Source: Marine group II euryarchaeote REDSEA-S43_B8 (GTDB lineage Archaea > Thermoplasmatota > Poseidoniia > Poseidoniales > Thalassarchaeaceae). From it: DNA of 24,423 bases. Each line of letters begins with the position of its first letter. Position 1 is the first letter of the stretch. The position numbers and the translations under genes were made by a program. Of the stretch, positions 14,731-23,709 are shown piece after piece. Under the pieces are notes generated by a model. It worked only from the letters and a program-made list of their open reading frames with translations, was not told the origin of the DNA and made no database searches. The DNA lies in assembly GCA_001629235.1 (NCBI GenBank), contig LUSA01000024.1, forward strand, positions 1-24,423, written 5' to 3'.

Positions 14731-16206
14731 GTGTCGGATATGCAGGATGCACCCGATATCGAACCTGAGCTGTCTAGCGGAGCAATGAAGCTTAGAAGGA
14801 AAAAACTCGACAATCTCCCTTGGGACCATACAGGAAGACACCCAGGAAATCCATACTTCTGGAAGATTATCCTCATTCTGATAGGCGTAGGACTTAGATA
14901 TATTTTCAGAAGGAGTCACTATGAGAAGATACCAGATTTCGAAGGAGGCAGAGTGATATCTTCGATGCACATTAACGGATTGGTAGATCCTGCCACTTTG
15001 GTCCATTCCCAGGATAGAAGAATAATATCTATGGGGAGACACGATCTGATGACAATGCCACTAGTTGGCTGGTTCTCAAGAAGAATGGGATCACAACCAG
15101 TAATCAGGAAGTCAGAGATAGAAAACGGGGTTTCCGATGAAGAATACGCTAGAAAAATCAACGATAGGACCCTTCTCACGATGACTAATTGTATTGCTTC
15201 GGGATACAATGCTATGGTAATGCCCGAAGGCAAGTCTCACCAAGATCCACATCTCCACCGTTTCAAGACTGGTCCGATGAGATTTGCTCTAAATGCAGCC
15301 TCAATAGCGAAACACAGAGGCCTCCCAAATCCTGCCCTTCAGCCTGTGGGATTGCACTTTAGGTGTTACCACTGGTTTAGAACAGATGTCTTTGTCGAAT
15401 TCCAGGAACCAATCCCCGTCCTAGCTCCAGAAGTCTCAGGAGCTCCTGAGAGATTGTCCGCAGGGATATGGGAAGAACCACCATCGGATCAAGTTCATTA
15501 TCTGAGGGACACTCTATTTTCATCTCTTTCAGAAGTAACTCCAGATGCTCCGGATTGGGAAACGTACCGTGCTTGGCATCTGATAGGACACATCAAGGCG
15601 AATACTTCCAATTCCCAGCTGAAATCATTCAGAGACGAGGTTCTTGCTGCTAGAGAAGTTAGAGCCGCATTGTCTGACGGGCAGACTAAGGAGGACCTGA
15701 TGGCGCCCGCTATCGAGGCTGCCAAAATTCTGAATGATGATCAGCTAGATGGCCGAGCATTGACTGGAATCAAGTTAGACTCCAGAATAGCCTGGACTAA
15801 ATCTGCAATTGGAATTTTTCTGATGATTCTAATGTCTCCAATCACACTCCCCTCCACTGGTATTCAGGCATTTTTCGCTTGGTATCTTGGAGATAGAACC
15901 GACGAGGGAATAGATGCAAGGACAACTTACCACTTTCTAGCTGCGATGTTTTCACCAATACTGTTCTGGCTCCCGTTGGCAATAGTCACAGCATTCCTAA
16001 TGTATCCACCTTCCTCGTTGAGCATCGCCATAGCTATGTCTATTTTGTTGATAATACATTTCTCAAACTTAGTTTTCTTGTTTGGCTATGATTGTTGGTC
16101 AGACTTCTCAACTTCCAGAAGGAGAGCAAAACTCGCTTCTTCTGACAGAGGAAAGAGACTCGAAGAATTGATTTCAGATGTGAAAACCAATCTCAACTTG
16201 CTCTAA
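14731..16206 (+). CDS. Glycerolipid acyltransferase, PlsC superfamily (yeast Sct1/Gpt2-like)
   Basis: This is a membrane-bound acyltransferase that would transfer an acyl chain to glycerol-3-phosphate, dihydroxyacetone phosphate or lysophosphatidate. It has 491 residues from GTG 14731 (ATG 14740 is an alternative). A hydrophobic helix lies at about 44-60. Block I is HINGLVDP (80-87), with His and Asp five residues apart as in yeast Sct1/Gpt2 (NHPNALVDP) rather than the four of bacterial PlsC. Block II is GRHDLMTMPLVGWFSRRMG. Block III is MPEGKSHQDPHLHRFKTG (from about 164). Block IV is LQPVGLHFRCYHWFRTDVFV. Several hydrophobic segments follow after about 350. It is 28 bp downstream of the HIT gene. 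Ester-lipid acyltransferases are unexpected in archaea but have been reported from Marine Group II genomes. The acceptor is not determined. Confidence 0.85.
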   Translation: MSDMQDAPDIEPELSSGAMKLRRKKLDNLPWDHTGRHPGNPYFWKIILILIGVGLRYIFRRSHYEKIPDFEGGRVISSMHINGLVDPATLVHSQDRRIISMGRHDLMTMPLVGWFSRRMGSQPVIRKSEIENGVSDEEYARKINDRTLLTMTNCIASGYNAMVMPEGKSHQDPHLHRFKTGPMRFALNAASIAKHRGLPNPALQPVGLHFRCYHWFRTDVFVEFQEPIPVLAPEVSGAPERLSAGIWEEPPSDQVHYLRDTLFSSLSEVTPDAPDWETYRAWHLIGHIKANTSNSQLKSFRDEVLAAREVRAALSDGQTKEDLMAPAIEAAKILNDDQLDGRALTGIKLDSRIAWTKSAIGIFLMILMSPITLPSTGIQAFFAWYLGDRTDEGIDARTTYHFLAAMFSPILFWLPLAIVTAFLMYPPSSLSIAIAMSILLIIHFSNLVFLFGYDCWSDFSTSRRRAKLASSDRGKRLEELISDVKTNLNLL

Positions 16207-16230
16207 ATAGGACGACCTTTTGGAGTATTT

Positions 16231-16854
16231 GTGAATCACAACGAGGCTGCAGACAGTATTCGGTCATGGTTGGACAGTGAGAGGCTGGAGGCAAGAGAGG
16301 TGAAAGATCCTCAGGCCATAATCCACCTTCATGTTAGATACCCCCCAACTAAGCAAGGTCATCTGTTCAATATTGTAATTCCCAAGAAGAGAAATTTGGT
16401 ATTGTTATACTCCATTACAAGAGTAGATGAGGGACAGCAGGAGTCAATGCGTGAAATGGCTAAAGAAGACTCAGAGTCATGGGAGGAATGGCTACACGAT
16501 ACTAGAATCAGAATGACATCGTCTGACTTAGATTGGGTTCTCCATGTCGGGAGAAGCAAGGAGGGAGTCGCAGGCCCACTCCAGGCCTTCAATCTCTCCA
16601 GGCCAGTTTGGCTGGATGGACTTACTCAGAATGAATTTATGCAGAGTATGAGAAGAGTTTGGCTAACCAAGCTATCATTGATTCACCAGATAAAATACGG
16701 CTTTGGAAACGGGAAGGGGAAACCAGGCCCAGTGGATGATTGGGAAGGGAAGACAGGCAGAAAATCCCCTCAATCTCCTACCAGACATTCAGAGATTGAT
16801 ACTGACGAGACAGGTGGGTTTGGGAAGGATTTTGACCCACTGGAATGGGCCTAG
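16231..16854 (+). CDS. DUF2299-like conserved archaeal protein
   Basis: This is a 207-residue soluble protein with a GTG start at 16231, 24 bp after the acyltransferase stop. The first 165 residues look like the DUF2299 type: an initial helix (AADSIRSWLDSE), a DPQAIIHLHVRYP strand (about 26-38), an IVIPKKRNLVLLYSI strand pair (about 48-62) and a long helix with WLTKLSLIHQIKYG (about 144-157). The function of this family is unknown. The tail (about 160-207) is Gly/Pro/Lys-rich, probably disordered, and ends FDPLEWA. The family name is given from memory of the pattern and is tentative. The reading frame of the next gene extends back through this tail but is not coding there. Confidence 0.7.
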   Translation: MNHNEAADSIRSWLDSERLEAREVKDPQAIIHLHVRYPPTKQGHLFNIVIPKKRNLVLLYSITRVDEGQQESMREMAKEDSESWEEWLHDTRIRMTSSDLDWVLHVGRSKEGVAGPLQAFNLSRPVWLDGLTQNEFMQSMRRVWLTKLSLIHQIKYGFGNGKGKPGPVDDWEGKTGRKSPQSPTRHSEIDTDETGGFGKDFDPLEWA

Positions 16855-16882
16855 TTCGCCATCCCGATTAAGTGACCATAAT

Positions 16883-16900
16883 GGGTATAGGTTAAGTATT
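16883..16900 (+). promoter_or_regulatory. Possible TATA element of the large surface-protein gene
   Basis: The 58-base gap before the surface-protein gene contains AT-rich TATAGGTTAAGTATT (16886-16900). It lies about 22-36 bases before the ATG at 16922 and 13-27 before the ATG at 16913. No Shine-Dalgarno is visible, so a leaderless transcript starting at or near the ATG would fit. The evidence is spacing and composition only. Confidence 0.25.
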
Positions 16901-16912
16901 CGAGAAAGTCGA

Positions 16913-19900
16913 ATGGAGACGATGCATACCTCACGACATCTTACTAACGATCGTATATCTACCAAGAAGAGCGGTTTAGCGATTGTCGTGCTAATGCTCG
17001 TGAGCCTCCTTGCCACATTCTCACCGCAGGCTAGTGCGAGCGAAATTGTTCTGACCGATCCCATAGAAGTCGTCCAGAGCGGTGTTCACAATGATAGAAT
17101 GATGTCCATGGATGCAGACTCATCTGGAAACGTCCACGTAGTCTGGAGCCGCAATACGAACCACCTCTACTACAAGATGCTAGATCCAAGGGGGGAGACG
17201 CTGATTGCCGAGACTCAAATCTCTGATCCAGGAGCTCATCGAGCCTGGCATCCAGACATCAGAGTAGACAATGATGACATGGTCCACGTTGTTTGGACGG
17301 ACAAGGCAAGTCAGTACAAGATCATGTACACCCTATTGGATCCTTCATTGGACGATCAGAGCGGCGATGCGTCTCTGGACTCGGTACTTTCCGTGGTTCC
17401 AGACGATTACGAGGTTGCAAACAATCCTCAGAACAGAGACTGGCCTGCAATAGACGTAGATTCTGAAAATAATCCACATATTGTATGGGAAGACTCGTTC
17501 GAACCATTGGAACTATACTATCAACAATCTCAGATTTACTACAAGATGATGTCAATTGATCACGTCGCTAGAATGGTAATAGTGGAGATTGACAGCACAC
17601 TGTTGACCCCTATCCTTGGACAGAAGGGTCACCCAGATATCGCCGTTGACGTAAACGACTTCGTTCAGATAGTGTGGGATGATACTAGGGGCGGTCAAGT
17701 AGAGATGGTTGTCCCTATCGATACATCTGGCTCTATGAATGCAGAATGGGCTGATATGTGTGCTGTATTCTATGGAGGGAACTTTGCGAGCGGCGGGTAT
17801 TTCGTGGGTCTAAAGCCCATGCTTGTCAGTGCCAATATGAGTGTATACGAAACCCTCTATGCACTAAGCGGCAATTGGCCAGCAGCAGCGACCAGTGGAA
17901 ACTGTGCCGACGCTTACCAGACCGGAGGATCTGGGAGCCAGGGCCCGAGAAACACTCCTCTAGGTCCTGGAGACTCCTCCGGAGGGATCAGAGAACTCAC
18001 TGAGGTGGTTTACAACAACCAGGCGACCAACCTACCCGCTGATGGCGGTTACTACAGCGAGTTCTGGGGGCCTGCAGCAACTTGGGCCTGCCTATCCTAC
18101 AGAGATGTCCAAGGAAGGCAGGGACTTTCTGCAAACCCCCCAACAGCTCTGGACCATCGATGGAATGACAATGCCACGAGGGTTGTAATTCCAATTTCTG
18201 ACGAAGGACCATACGGAGGGACGCCAATGGACAACGACGATACGCAGAGCATCAATCAGGCCCACGACGCTTGTGTTTTGGCTCAGACAAAGCCATATCC
18301 TCTCTGGGCAGGCTCCGACACTTCTGTAGGAAGTTACATGCTTGATCTTGCCCAGTGCCCTGTGGGGTCAGGACTGAACACTAGGTCATGCAGCGGGGCT
18401 ACGACTCGAACAACTTCCGCAGAGGGCCAAATGTATCAGTTCCCAACAACCGCAGGCTCCTCGTCGGAGCTCGAGATAATGGTAGAGGCAATGGTATACT
18501 TAGCTACGAATAACTCTCGAGAGATCTACATGACTGTTCTAGACCCTCACTCGCTTCTAGAGAATCCATGGCCTGGTTGGACTAGAGGCGATCCAGGTAC
18601 AGAATCTAATCAGCAAGGAGGTTACTATACCGAGGATTTGGGTCCTTCAGAGGATGAACAGGGCTACGGACATCTGGTTGTTGTGAATGATACCCAGATT
18701 ACAAACAACCCTGCTTACAGCCTACACCCCTCAATAGCAATAGACACATCAGGAAATACGCATCTCGCATGGCAAGATGGCCGACTATATCCTGGCTGCT
18801 CAGGGCCGACAGGTGGTATCGATATCGAAGGCGCCTACGAAGTATACTACACCAGACTCAGACTAAGAGGTGCTGCAGAATGGGACGGAGTCCCCGAGGG
18901 TCTACCAGCATACGGGATTAAGCAAATCGCTTCAAGCGCGATTTCGAACTCTGAGCAATGCGAGGGTGCTAGCGAAGAATTCCCGTTTGCGCCAAGCTCT
19001 GTAGCCCCTTCTATCTTGACCGACTCCTTCGACAATGTCCACCTGGCTTGGATAGACTACAGCAATACTGAATGGCAGGAGACAATTATGTATGCCAGAC
19101 TAAACAATACCAACGAGGAGTACCCGCAGGGATTCCCATTGAATTCTGCAGCCTCTTCGATACTGGACCCATGGGAGATACAAGAAGTCACCAACTGGTC
19201 TTCCGACAAGCTAGGACCAGCACCCTGCCAGCCAGAGTGCAATACCGCCGACGGACACCATCTGTTCCCTGACTTCAATCTCGATCGCGGGATGCCTCCT
19301 GCATTCGCCAACGATCTCGGTAGTGGAGCACATATCGGATGGTCAGACAAGAAGTGCGACTGGGACGGTCAGAATGCGAACAAGTGGACTCTTTGCTACG
19401 TACACGTGCTGACTGGCCTAGTGGACCTCTCACTGGCCTGTGACGAAAAGATACAGGCAAATCCGAATATTGAGGGATACCCGTACGATTGCCCTTCAGA
19501 CGCTGAGACATTCTACCATACCATTCAGCCAGGAGAACTTACAACGTTCAACATCACAATAGCTAATCCCACCCCAGGGCCCGCGGAATTGGTCCAGGAT
19601 ACGTTCACCATAACAATGGAGGGCGTTCCAAATAACTGGACTGCAACACTATTCTACACGACCAACAATACCCCGATTTTTGACTCAACTAAGATTTTCC
19701 TCGAGGGCGGAGCCATAGATCCACTTTACCTAAGAGTCAGAACACCCACAATCTATCAGGCTAAGAGCGACGAACTTGCTCAGATAAGCATCATCGCAAC
19801 CTCGCAAAAGGACCCAGCTATCCGCAACAAGCTAACCTTGCTAACTCTGATGGATGTTGTCCATGGAATAGAACTTGATACGAGCCATTTCCAAGTAGAT

Positions 19901-22171
19901 GTTGAGCAGGGCAAATCGGCAGTCTTCTCAATTTCGATCAAGAACACTGGAAACGTTTTCGATACGTTCGCATTCTACGACCCGGCTACACTGGACGGAC
20001 AAAACGAGTGGGCACTTCCGTTTGGATGGGGGATAGACTTCCCACTGTCGCTATCCTTGGATCCAGGTCAATCCGTAACTAGGAATCTAAAGGTCAGTGT
20101 CCCTGAATCCCAGGACCCCGGCACCTTTGCCATATACCTGAAGGGATGGTCAACCGGCGAGCCTGTCTTGTCTGTCGATAGAGGGACATTCGATGTACTA
20201 GAGTTATGGATAAACGTCTCAATAAGGACAACTGGGAACATTGTATTCGATATCGGGGATACAAAACTGTACGTTCTTCCCGGGGAGTGTGCCAGATTCC
20301 CTGTTCAGGTGAACAAGTACTTTACTCCAGGGAGTCTAGTTTTCACAACTCCCGGCGCACCGATGGAGAGGCCAGAAGAGGCAGATATCAACTCATGGAG
20401 GTTCGATCACTGGACAGTGGACTTGGACTTCTCAGAATGGCCGGGGGGATCTTCATCTGCTGATCAGGATATCTACTGGGCAAATGTGGGTAACACATAC
20501 ACAGTCACAGCCGAGATGTGCTCTCCGTTCAATGCAACCGCTGGAATTGGGGAATCTGTCACAGTCCGTGCGCATCTGGATGGCTCCCCGAAAGTTCGTG
20601 ACTCTGTGCTAATTCTGACTAATGTTGTTCAGAGGTACGAACTAGAATCCTCAGTACCTGAGACTATACTAGACCTATACCCCGGTCAGTCCTACCAAAT
20701 GAACACCACAATCTCCAACCTAGGCAACGGCCAAGACAGGTTCGATGTCACAATCGAGTCCATAATTGACGATAAAGGAGCGGCTCACGTTTGGGACATG
20801 TACATCCCGAGGATATTGTTCGAGGAATTGAACAGAGACGAGTCACAGACCGTTCCAATTTACATCAACGTCCCAGTTCAGACCTTAGCTGGTGATTACA
20901 CCATCACATTCAACGTCCTGAGTGAGGAGCCCTATGAGGGAACTAGAGTTCAGGATCAGGTGGTACTCAGAGCTACCATAATCGAGTTCCACGATATGCA
21001 AATTTCTCTGGATCCGTTGGTGGAGAGCAAAATCAAGACCACGGCCCCAAGCAGAATCGTAAGATACACTCTCAACGTCTCAAATTATGGAAACGTGGCT
21101 GATCAGCCTACGATCCACAACCACACATACGATGATGTGAACAAAATCTGGTCCGTGAGTCCGGGCCTGGGTTCTCTCAGCACATGGGAAATAGACTACG
21201 CTCTCTTGGAAGGGTTCGGTAGCGAGTTCCCGCTTGAGAAGCCATGCGTAGAACTAAATGTCGAGGAGGAGAACCAAATCAACCAGCAAGTCTCCCAGGG
21301 AGAAGGACCCGACTATTGCTATGTAACCGCAGGAAATACCATCACACTTCCCATGATGGAGCCCTATACTACTCTGCAACTAGTTGTCATCGTCACCGTG
21401 GCTCCCGATGCATCGCTGGTTGACAGAAATCTCGGAATCAAGGTCCTATCCATGCACGGCTCTTCTGACGAGGGCGGTGATTTCGATGAGACTGAAGTTT
21501 GGACTGACTCGTGCACATTGGATAGCAACTCTGACGGTATCCCCGACAATCCCGCTCCCGATTGCGATACGAATGAGCAGGTCCTCGAGATGCGCCTCAG
21601 AGCTCCCGATCTAGTTCTAGAGAGCGTGGTCGCTCTAGACAGAGAAGCCGCGATTGGAGAGATGCTCTCGGTCAATGTATACATCACAAACAGAGGAAAC
21701 GCACACGCCGCTGACGTCAACATCATCCTTTGCAAGGATCAGTCCGAATCTGACATCAAGAGGAACGGATGCAAGGAGGAGAACATTGTCTACAGGCAGA
21801 TTGTAAATGCTATCATGCCAATAGGGCAGTCCGAATCAGATCTGTCAGACCCGATTACCCTGCTATACATGGTCGAAGCCGGCAACCACGATATCGTAGT
21901 CGTAGTAGATCCTGACAACAATATCGTGGAAACCGACGAGAGTAACAATATCGAGAAGATAGGGACCATGAAATCTCCACTCGGAGCAATCGATGTAGGC
22001 AGAGAGATTGTAGTTAGATACTCTGTTCCGGTTATTATCATAGGAGCAACCTTCTCCCTATTCGGAGTCGCAGGCTTCGTAATCTGGGGGAGGAGGGTCG
22101 AGGCACTCGCTAGATTCTCAGAACTGAGTAGTCTATTGCCAGGTTCAGATGATGATGACCTAGTGTTCTGA
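16913..22171 (+). CDS. Giant secreted surface protein: beta-propeller with inserted VWA domain, Ig-like repeats, C-terminal anchor
   Basis: The protein has 1752 residues from ATG 16913 (ATG 16922 is an alternative). A signal peptide covers about 18-43 (hydrophobic core 22-36, ASA-S cleavage). Seven propeller-type strands with the pattern 'h..hxW.D' follow: VVWSRN, VVWTDK, IVWEDS, IVWDDT, then LAWQDG, LAWIDY and IGWSDK (about 75 to 810). Between the fourth and fifth lies a von Willebrand A-like domain with MIDAS motif DTSGS (270-274) and VVIPISDEGP (about 425). From about 830 to 1530 come several NEW3-like Ig modules with 'N.GN..D.F' cores. A calcium-site-like DSNSDGIPDN is near 1540, and a CARDB module (about 1565-1687) ends VETDESNN. 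One membrane helix (about 1703-1721), a basic stop and an acidic tail end the protein. Adhesion or ligand sensing at the cell surface is likely; no enzyme motif is seen. Confidence 0.85.
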   Translation: METMHTSRHLTNDRISTKKSGLAIVVLMLVSLLATFSPQASASEIVLTDPIEVVQSGVHNDRMMSMDADSSGNVHVVWSRNTNHLYYKMLDPRGETLIAETQISDPGAHRAWHPDIRVDNDDMVHVVWTDKASQYKIMYTLLDPSLDDQSGDASLDSVLSVVPDDYEVANNPQNRDWPAIDVDSENNPHIVWEDSFEPLELYYQQSQIYYKMMSIDHVARMVIVEIDSTLLTPILGQKGHPDIAVDVNDFVQIVWDDTRGGQVEMVVPIDTSGSMNAEWADMCAVFYGGNFASGGYFVGLKPMLVSANMSVYETLYALSGNWPAAATSGNCADAYQTGGSGSQGPRNTPLGPGDSSGGIRELTEVVYNNQATNLPADGGYYSEFWGPAATWACLSYRDVQGRQGLSANPPTALDHRWNDNATRVVIPISDEGPYGGTPMDNDDTQSINQAHDACVLAQTKPYPLWAGSDTSVGSYMLDLAQCPVGSGLNTRSCSGATTRTTSAEGQMYQFPTTAGSSSELEIMVEAMVYLATNNSREIYMTVLDPHSLLENPWPGWTRGDPGTESNQQGGYYTEDLGPSEDEQGYGHLVVVNDTQITNNPAYSLHPSIAIDTSGNTHLAWQDGRLYPGCSGPTGGIDIEGAYEVYYTRLRLRGAAEWDGVPEGLPAYGIKQIASSAISNSEQCEGASEEFPFAPSSVAPSILTDSFDNVHLAWIDYSNTEWQETIMYARLNNTNEEYPQGFPLNSAASSILDPWEIQEVTNWSSDKLGPAPCQPECNTADGHHLFPDFNLDRGMPPAFANDLGSGAHIGWSDKKCDWDGQNANKWTLCYVHVLTGLVDLSLACDEKIQANPNIEGYPYDCPSDAETFYHTIQPGELTTFNITIANPTPGPAELVQDTFTITMEGVPNNWTATLFYTTNNTPIFDSTKIFLEGGAIDPLYLRVRTPTIYQAKSDELAQISIIATSQKDPAIRNKLTLLTLMDVVHGIELDTSHFQVDVEQGKSAVFSISIKNTGNVFDTFAFYDPATLDGQNEWALPFGWGIDFPLSLSLDPGQSVTRNLKVSVPESQDPGTFAIYLKGWSTGEPVLSVDRGTFDVLELWINVSIRTTGNIVFDIGDTKLYVLPGECARFPVQVNKYFTPGSLVFTTPGAPMERPEEADINSWRFDHWTVDLDFSEWPGGSSSADQDIYWANVGNTYTVTAEMCSPFNATAGIGESVTVRAHLDGSPKVRDSVLILTNVVQRYELESSVPETILDLYPGQSYQMNTTISNLGNGQDRFDVTIESIIDDKGAAHVWDMYIPRILFEELNRDESQTVPIYINVPVQTLAGDYTITFNVLSEEPYEGTRVQDQVVLRATIIEFHDMQISLDPLVESKIKTTAPSRIVRYTLNVSNYGNVADQPTIHNHTYDDVNKIWSVSPGLGSLSTWEIDYALLEGFGSEFPLEKPCVELNVEEENQINQQVSQGEGPDYCYVTAGNTITLPMMEPYTTLQLVVIVTVAPDASLVDRNLGIKVLSMHGSSDEGGDFDETEVWTDSCTLDSNSDGIPDNPAPDCDTNEQVLEMRLRAPDLVLESVVALDREAAIGEMLSVNVYITNRGNAHAADVNIILCKDQSESDIKRNGCKEENIVYRQIVNAIMPIGQSESDLSDPITLLYMVEAGNHDIVVVVDPDNNIVETDESNNIEKIGTMKSPLGAIDVGREIVVRYSVPVIIIGATFSLFGVAGFVIWGRRVEALARFSELSSLLPGSDDDDLVF

Positions 22172-22174
22172 GGT

Positions 22175-22855
22175 TTACTTAGCCATCCACCATGGAAGCG
22201 GCATTGACTCTCTGCCAGAGACAAAGGAACCAGAATTGGTCGCGAAATCCCTCATTAGTTTCTCTCTCAAAGCATCCAAGTCCAACGGTCTTCGGGGGTT
22301 CCTCATCATGGCGTGTGCAAGCTGCCTCTCTTCGTAAGATTCGAAGCCCCTTTCCAGACTCGGAGAGACCTTGTGCATTACTTGCTGATGAAGCGCGATT
22401 ATCGAATCTCTCTGTCTGTCAACACTCTCCAACGCCGCATCCAACTCTGACAAGATCCCCATCGCATCTACTATCGGTAGGCTCTTCCTGGAACTAATCT
22501 TGCCCAAAACACTCTCCAGATTGTCGGGAAGACCTCCGGAAAAACTCACCCCTCGAGGCATCTTCCTATGCTCGGCTCTGAAAAGGTCGGGCCCCAAATC
22601 CAGACGAATCGAGAACGACTGATTGACTCTGTACACTTTCTTAGGGGGGCCACCCTTGTCCGACTTCTTCATTTCCGAATCTACGAATCCAGCTTCCTCC
22701 AGGACCTTGAGGTGTTTTACAACCGCCTGTTGGCTGACGTCAAGCAACTCGGAGAGTTGCAATGGGTAGTGAGGCTCCTTTACGAGATGTCTGAGAATCG
22801 ATCTCCTAGTAGGATTCTCCAGAATACTCAGAGACTCATCGAAGCCCACCACCAC
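22175..22855 (-). CDS. ArsR-type winged-helix transcriptional regulator (COG1777-like)
   Basis: This is a 226-residue DNA-binding protein. The winged helix-turn-helix spans about residues 8-75: LENPTRRSILRHLVKEP, then LSELLDVSQQAVVKHLKVLE as the HTH with recognition helix, and the wing GGPPKKVYRV. The SFSIRLDLGPDLF segment (about 80-92) after the wing is typical of the archaeal COG1777 group. The C-terminal part (about 110-185) is helical with heptad-like Leu/Ile spacing and may dimerise. The start is one of three consecutive GTG codons (22855 downward); which one is used cannot be decided. It converges with the surface-protein gene with a 3-bp gap. A short palindrome just upstream may be its own operator. 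The ligand or target is unknown. Confidence 0.85.
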   Translation of the reverse strand: MVVGFDESLSILENPTRRSILRHLVKEPHYPLQLSELLDVSQQAVVKHLKVLEEAGFVDSEMKKSDKGGPPKKVYRVNQSFSIRLDLGPDLFRAEHRKMPRGVSFSGGLPDNLESVLGKISSRKSLPIVDAMGILSELDAALESVDRQRDSIIALHQQVMHKVSPSLERGFESYEERQLAHAMMRNPRRPLDLDALREKLMRDFATNSGSFVSGRESMPLPWWMAK

Positions 22856-22858
22856 TTA

Positions 22859-22873
22859 CCAACTCAAGGTTGG
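22859..22873. promoter_or_regulatory. Short palindrome upstream of the regulator, possible operator
   Basis: CCAAC-TCAAG-GTTGG is a perfect 5-bp inverted repeat with a 5-bp centre, located 4 bases before the regulator's first GTG. An AT-rich AATAAATT on the minus strand (22912-22905), about 30 bases farther upstream, could be the TATA box, so a protein bound at the palindrome would block the start site. Arms this short occur often by chance. Confidence 0.2.
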
Positions 22874-22932
22874 GTAGTCAACGTCCTCTAAAAACCCAAT
22901 CTAGAATTTATTGTGACCATATGCGGTTCAGT

Positions 22933-23691
22933 TCATCCCTCGTCCCACGACTTCCATGACTCGCCATCCTTCTCGTTTGAAGCATCAGTAGATATGGTAG
23001 AAGGAGGTTGTCGATTGGTATCTGAGAACGGATTCGGCGCCTCTGGAGGCTTCTGATCGCCTTCCATATCACTTTGGGCATTTCCTATTATCACTCGACC
23101 GTCATCAATTATTACGAATTGGTCCGGCGCCTTCCTTTTGTCAGTCCATACCATGATTGCTAGTACAAATCCAACCAGGCCAATCGGGGAACCCAGGCAA
23201 CAGCCTATGTAGAACAAGTAAGTCCATACGATTCCGCTTAATTTGTTCGCAGAGTCCTCATCGTCAACAAGCCAGAGCGTGGTCGTACCAAGATTCTCCA
23301 ATGTGTACTCTCCTCCAATATTCTCGAAGACTCTTACAACAGAAAATGAAGTCCCATTTCGCTCATCATAACGATCAAACTCTAGCGCTCTAGCCCCTCT
23401 ACCCGGCAATTCGTTACCCTGACTGTCTGTCAATATCAGATCTGCATCGGGTGAGCCGTCATCGGACACCCTAAGTGCCGAGACCAAGATAGAGCTCTCT
23501 ATCTCGAACGTAATCGAATCACCTGGCTCCAGTTTCACTAGAGAGTTACTCTCCGGATTGTACAGCTCGTTGTAGTCGTCGAATACTTGCCACAAAGAAA
23601 TCACGGCCATCAGCAGTAGGGCCGCGGAGGAAGCGGTGGTGATCCTGGCCCAAGCCCTCTTCCTGTCGGTCACAATCCTCCCTCCGGGCAC
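22933..23691 (-). CDS. Hypothetical two-span membrane protein with extracytoplasmic beta domain
   Basis: This is a 252-residue protein that I do not recognise. An N-terminal helix lies at about 18-37 after a basic stretch (DRKRAWAR), which suggests the N-terminus stays in the cytoplasm. A beta-rich domain of about 110 residues follows (about 45-150: LEPGDSITFEIESS, LILTDSQGN, GGEYTLENLG), similar in feel to small extracellular binding or PPC-like folds. A second helix with two Cys (about 153-182) returns to the cytoplasm. The tail (about 185-252) is acidic, Pro/Ser-rich and probably disordered. The start is GTG 23691, 18 bp after the top6A stop; a GTG at 23673, preceded by GGAGG, is an alternative. 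Co-transcription with top6A is likely, but a functional link is not implied. Confidence 0.72.
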   Translation of the reverse strand: MPGGRIVTDRKRAWARITTASSAALLLMAVISLWQVFDDYNELYNPESNSLVKLEPGDSITFEIESSILVSALRVSDDGSPDADLILTDSQGNELPGRGARALEFDRYDERNGTSFSVVRVFENIGGEYTLENLGTTTLWLVDDEDSANKLSGIVWTYLFYIGCCLGSPIGLVGFVLAIMVWTDKRKAPDQFVIIDDGRVIIGNAQSDMEGDQKPPEAPNPFSDTNRQPPSTISTDASNEKDGESWKSWDEG

Positions 23692-23709
23692 TCATCTATC
23701 AGGCTTTTT

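Noticed and set aside
16703..16912. In-frame extension upstream of the large surface protein
   Set aside because: It overlaps the DUF2299-like gene in another frame and would put 70 residues ahead of a clean signal peptide.
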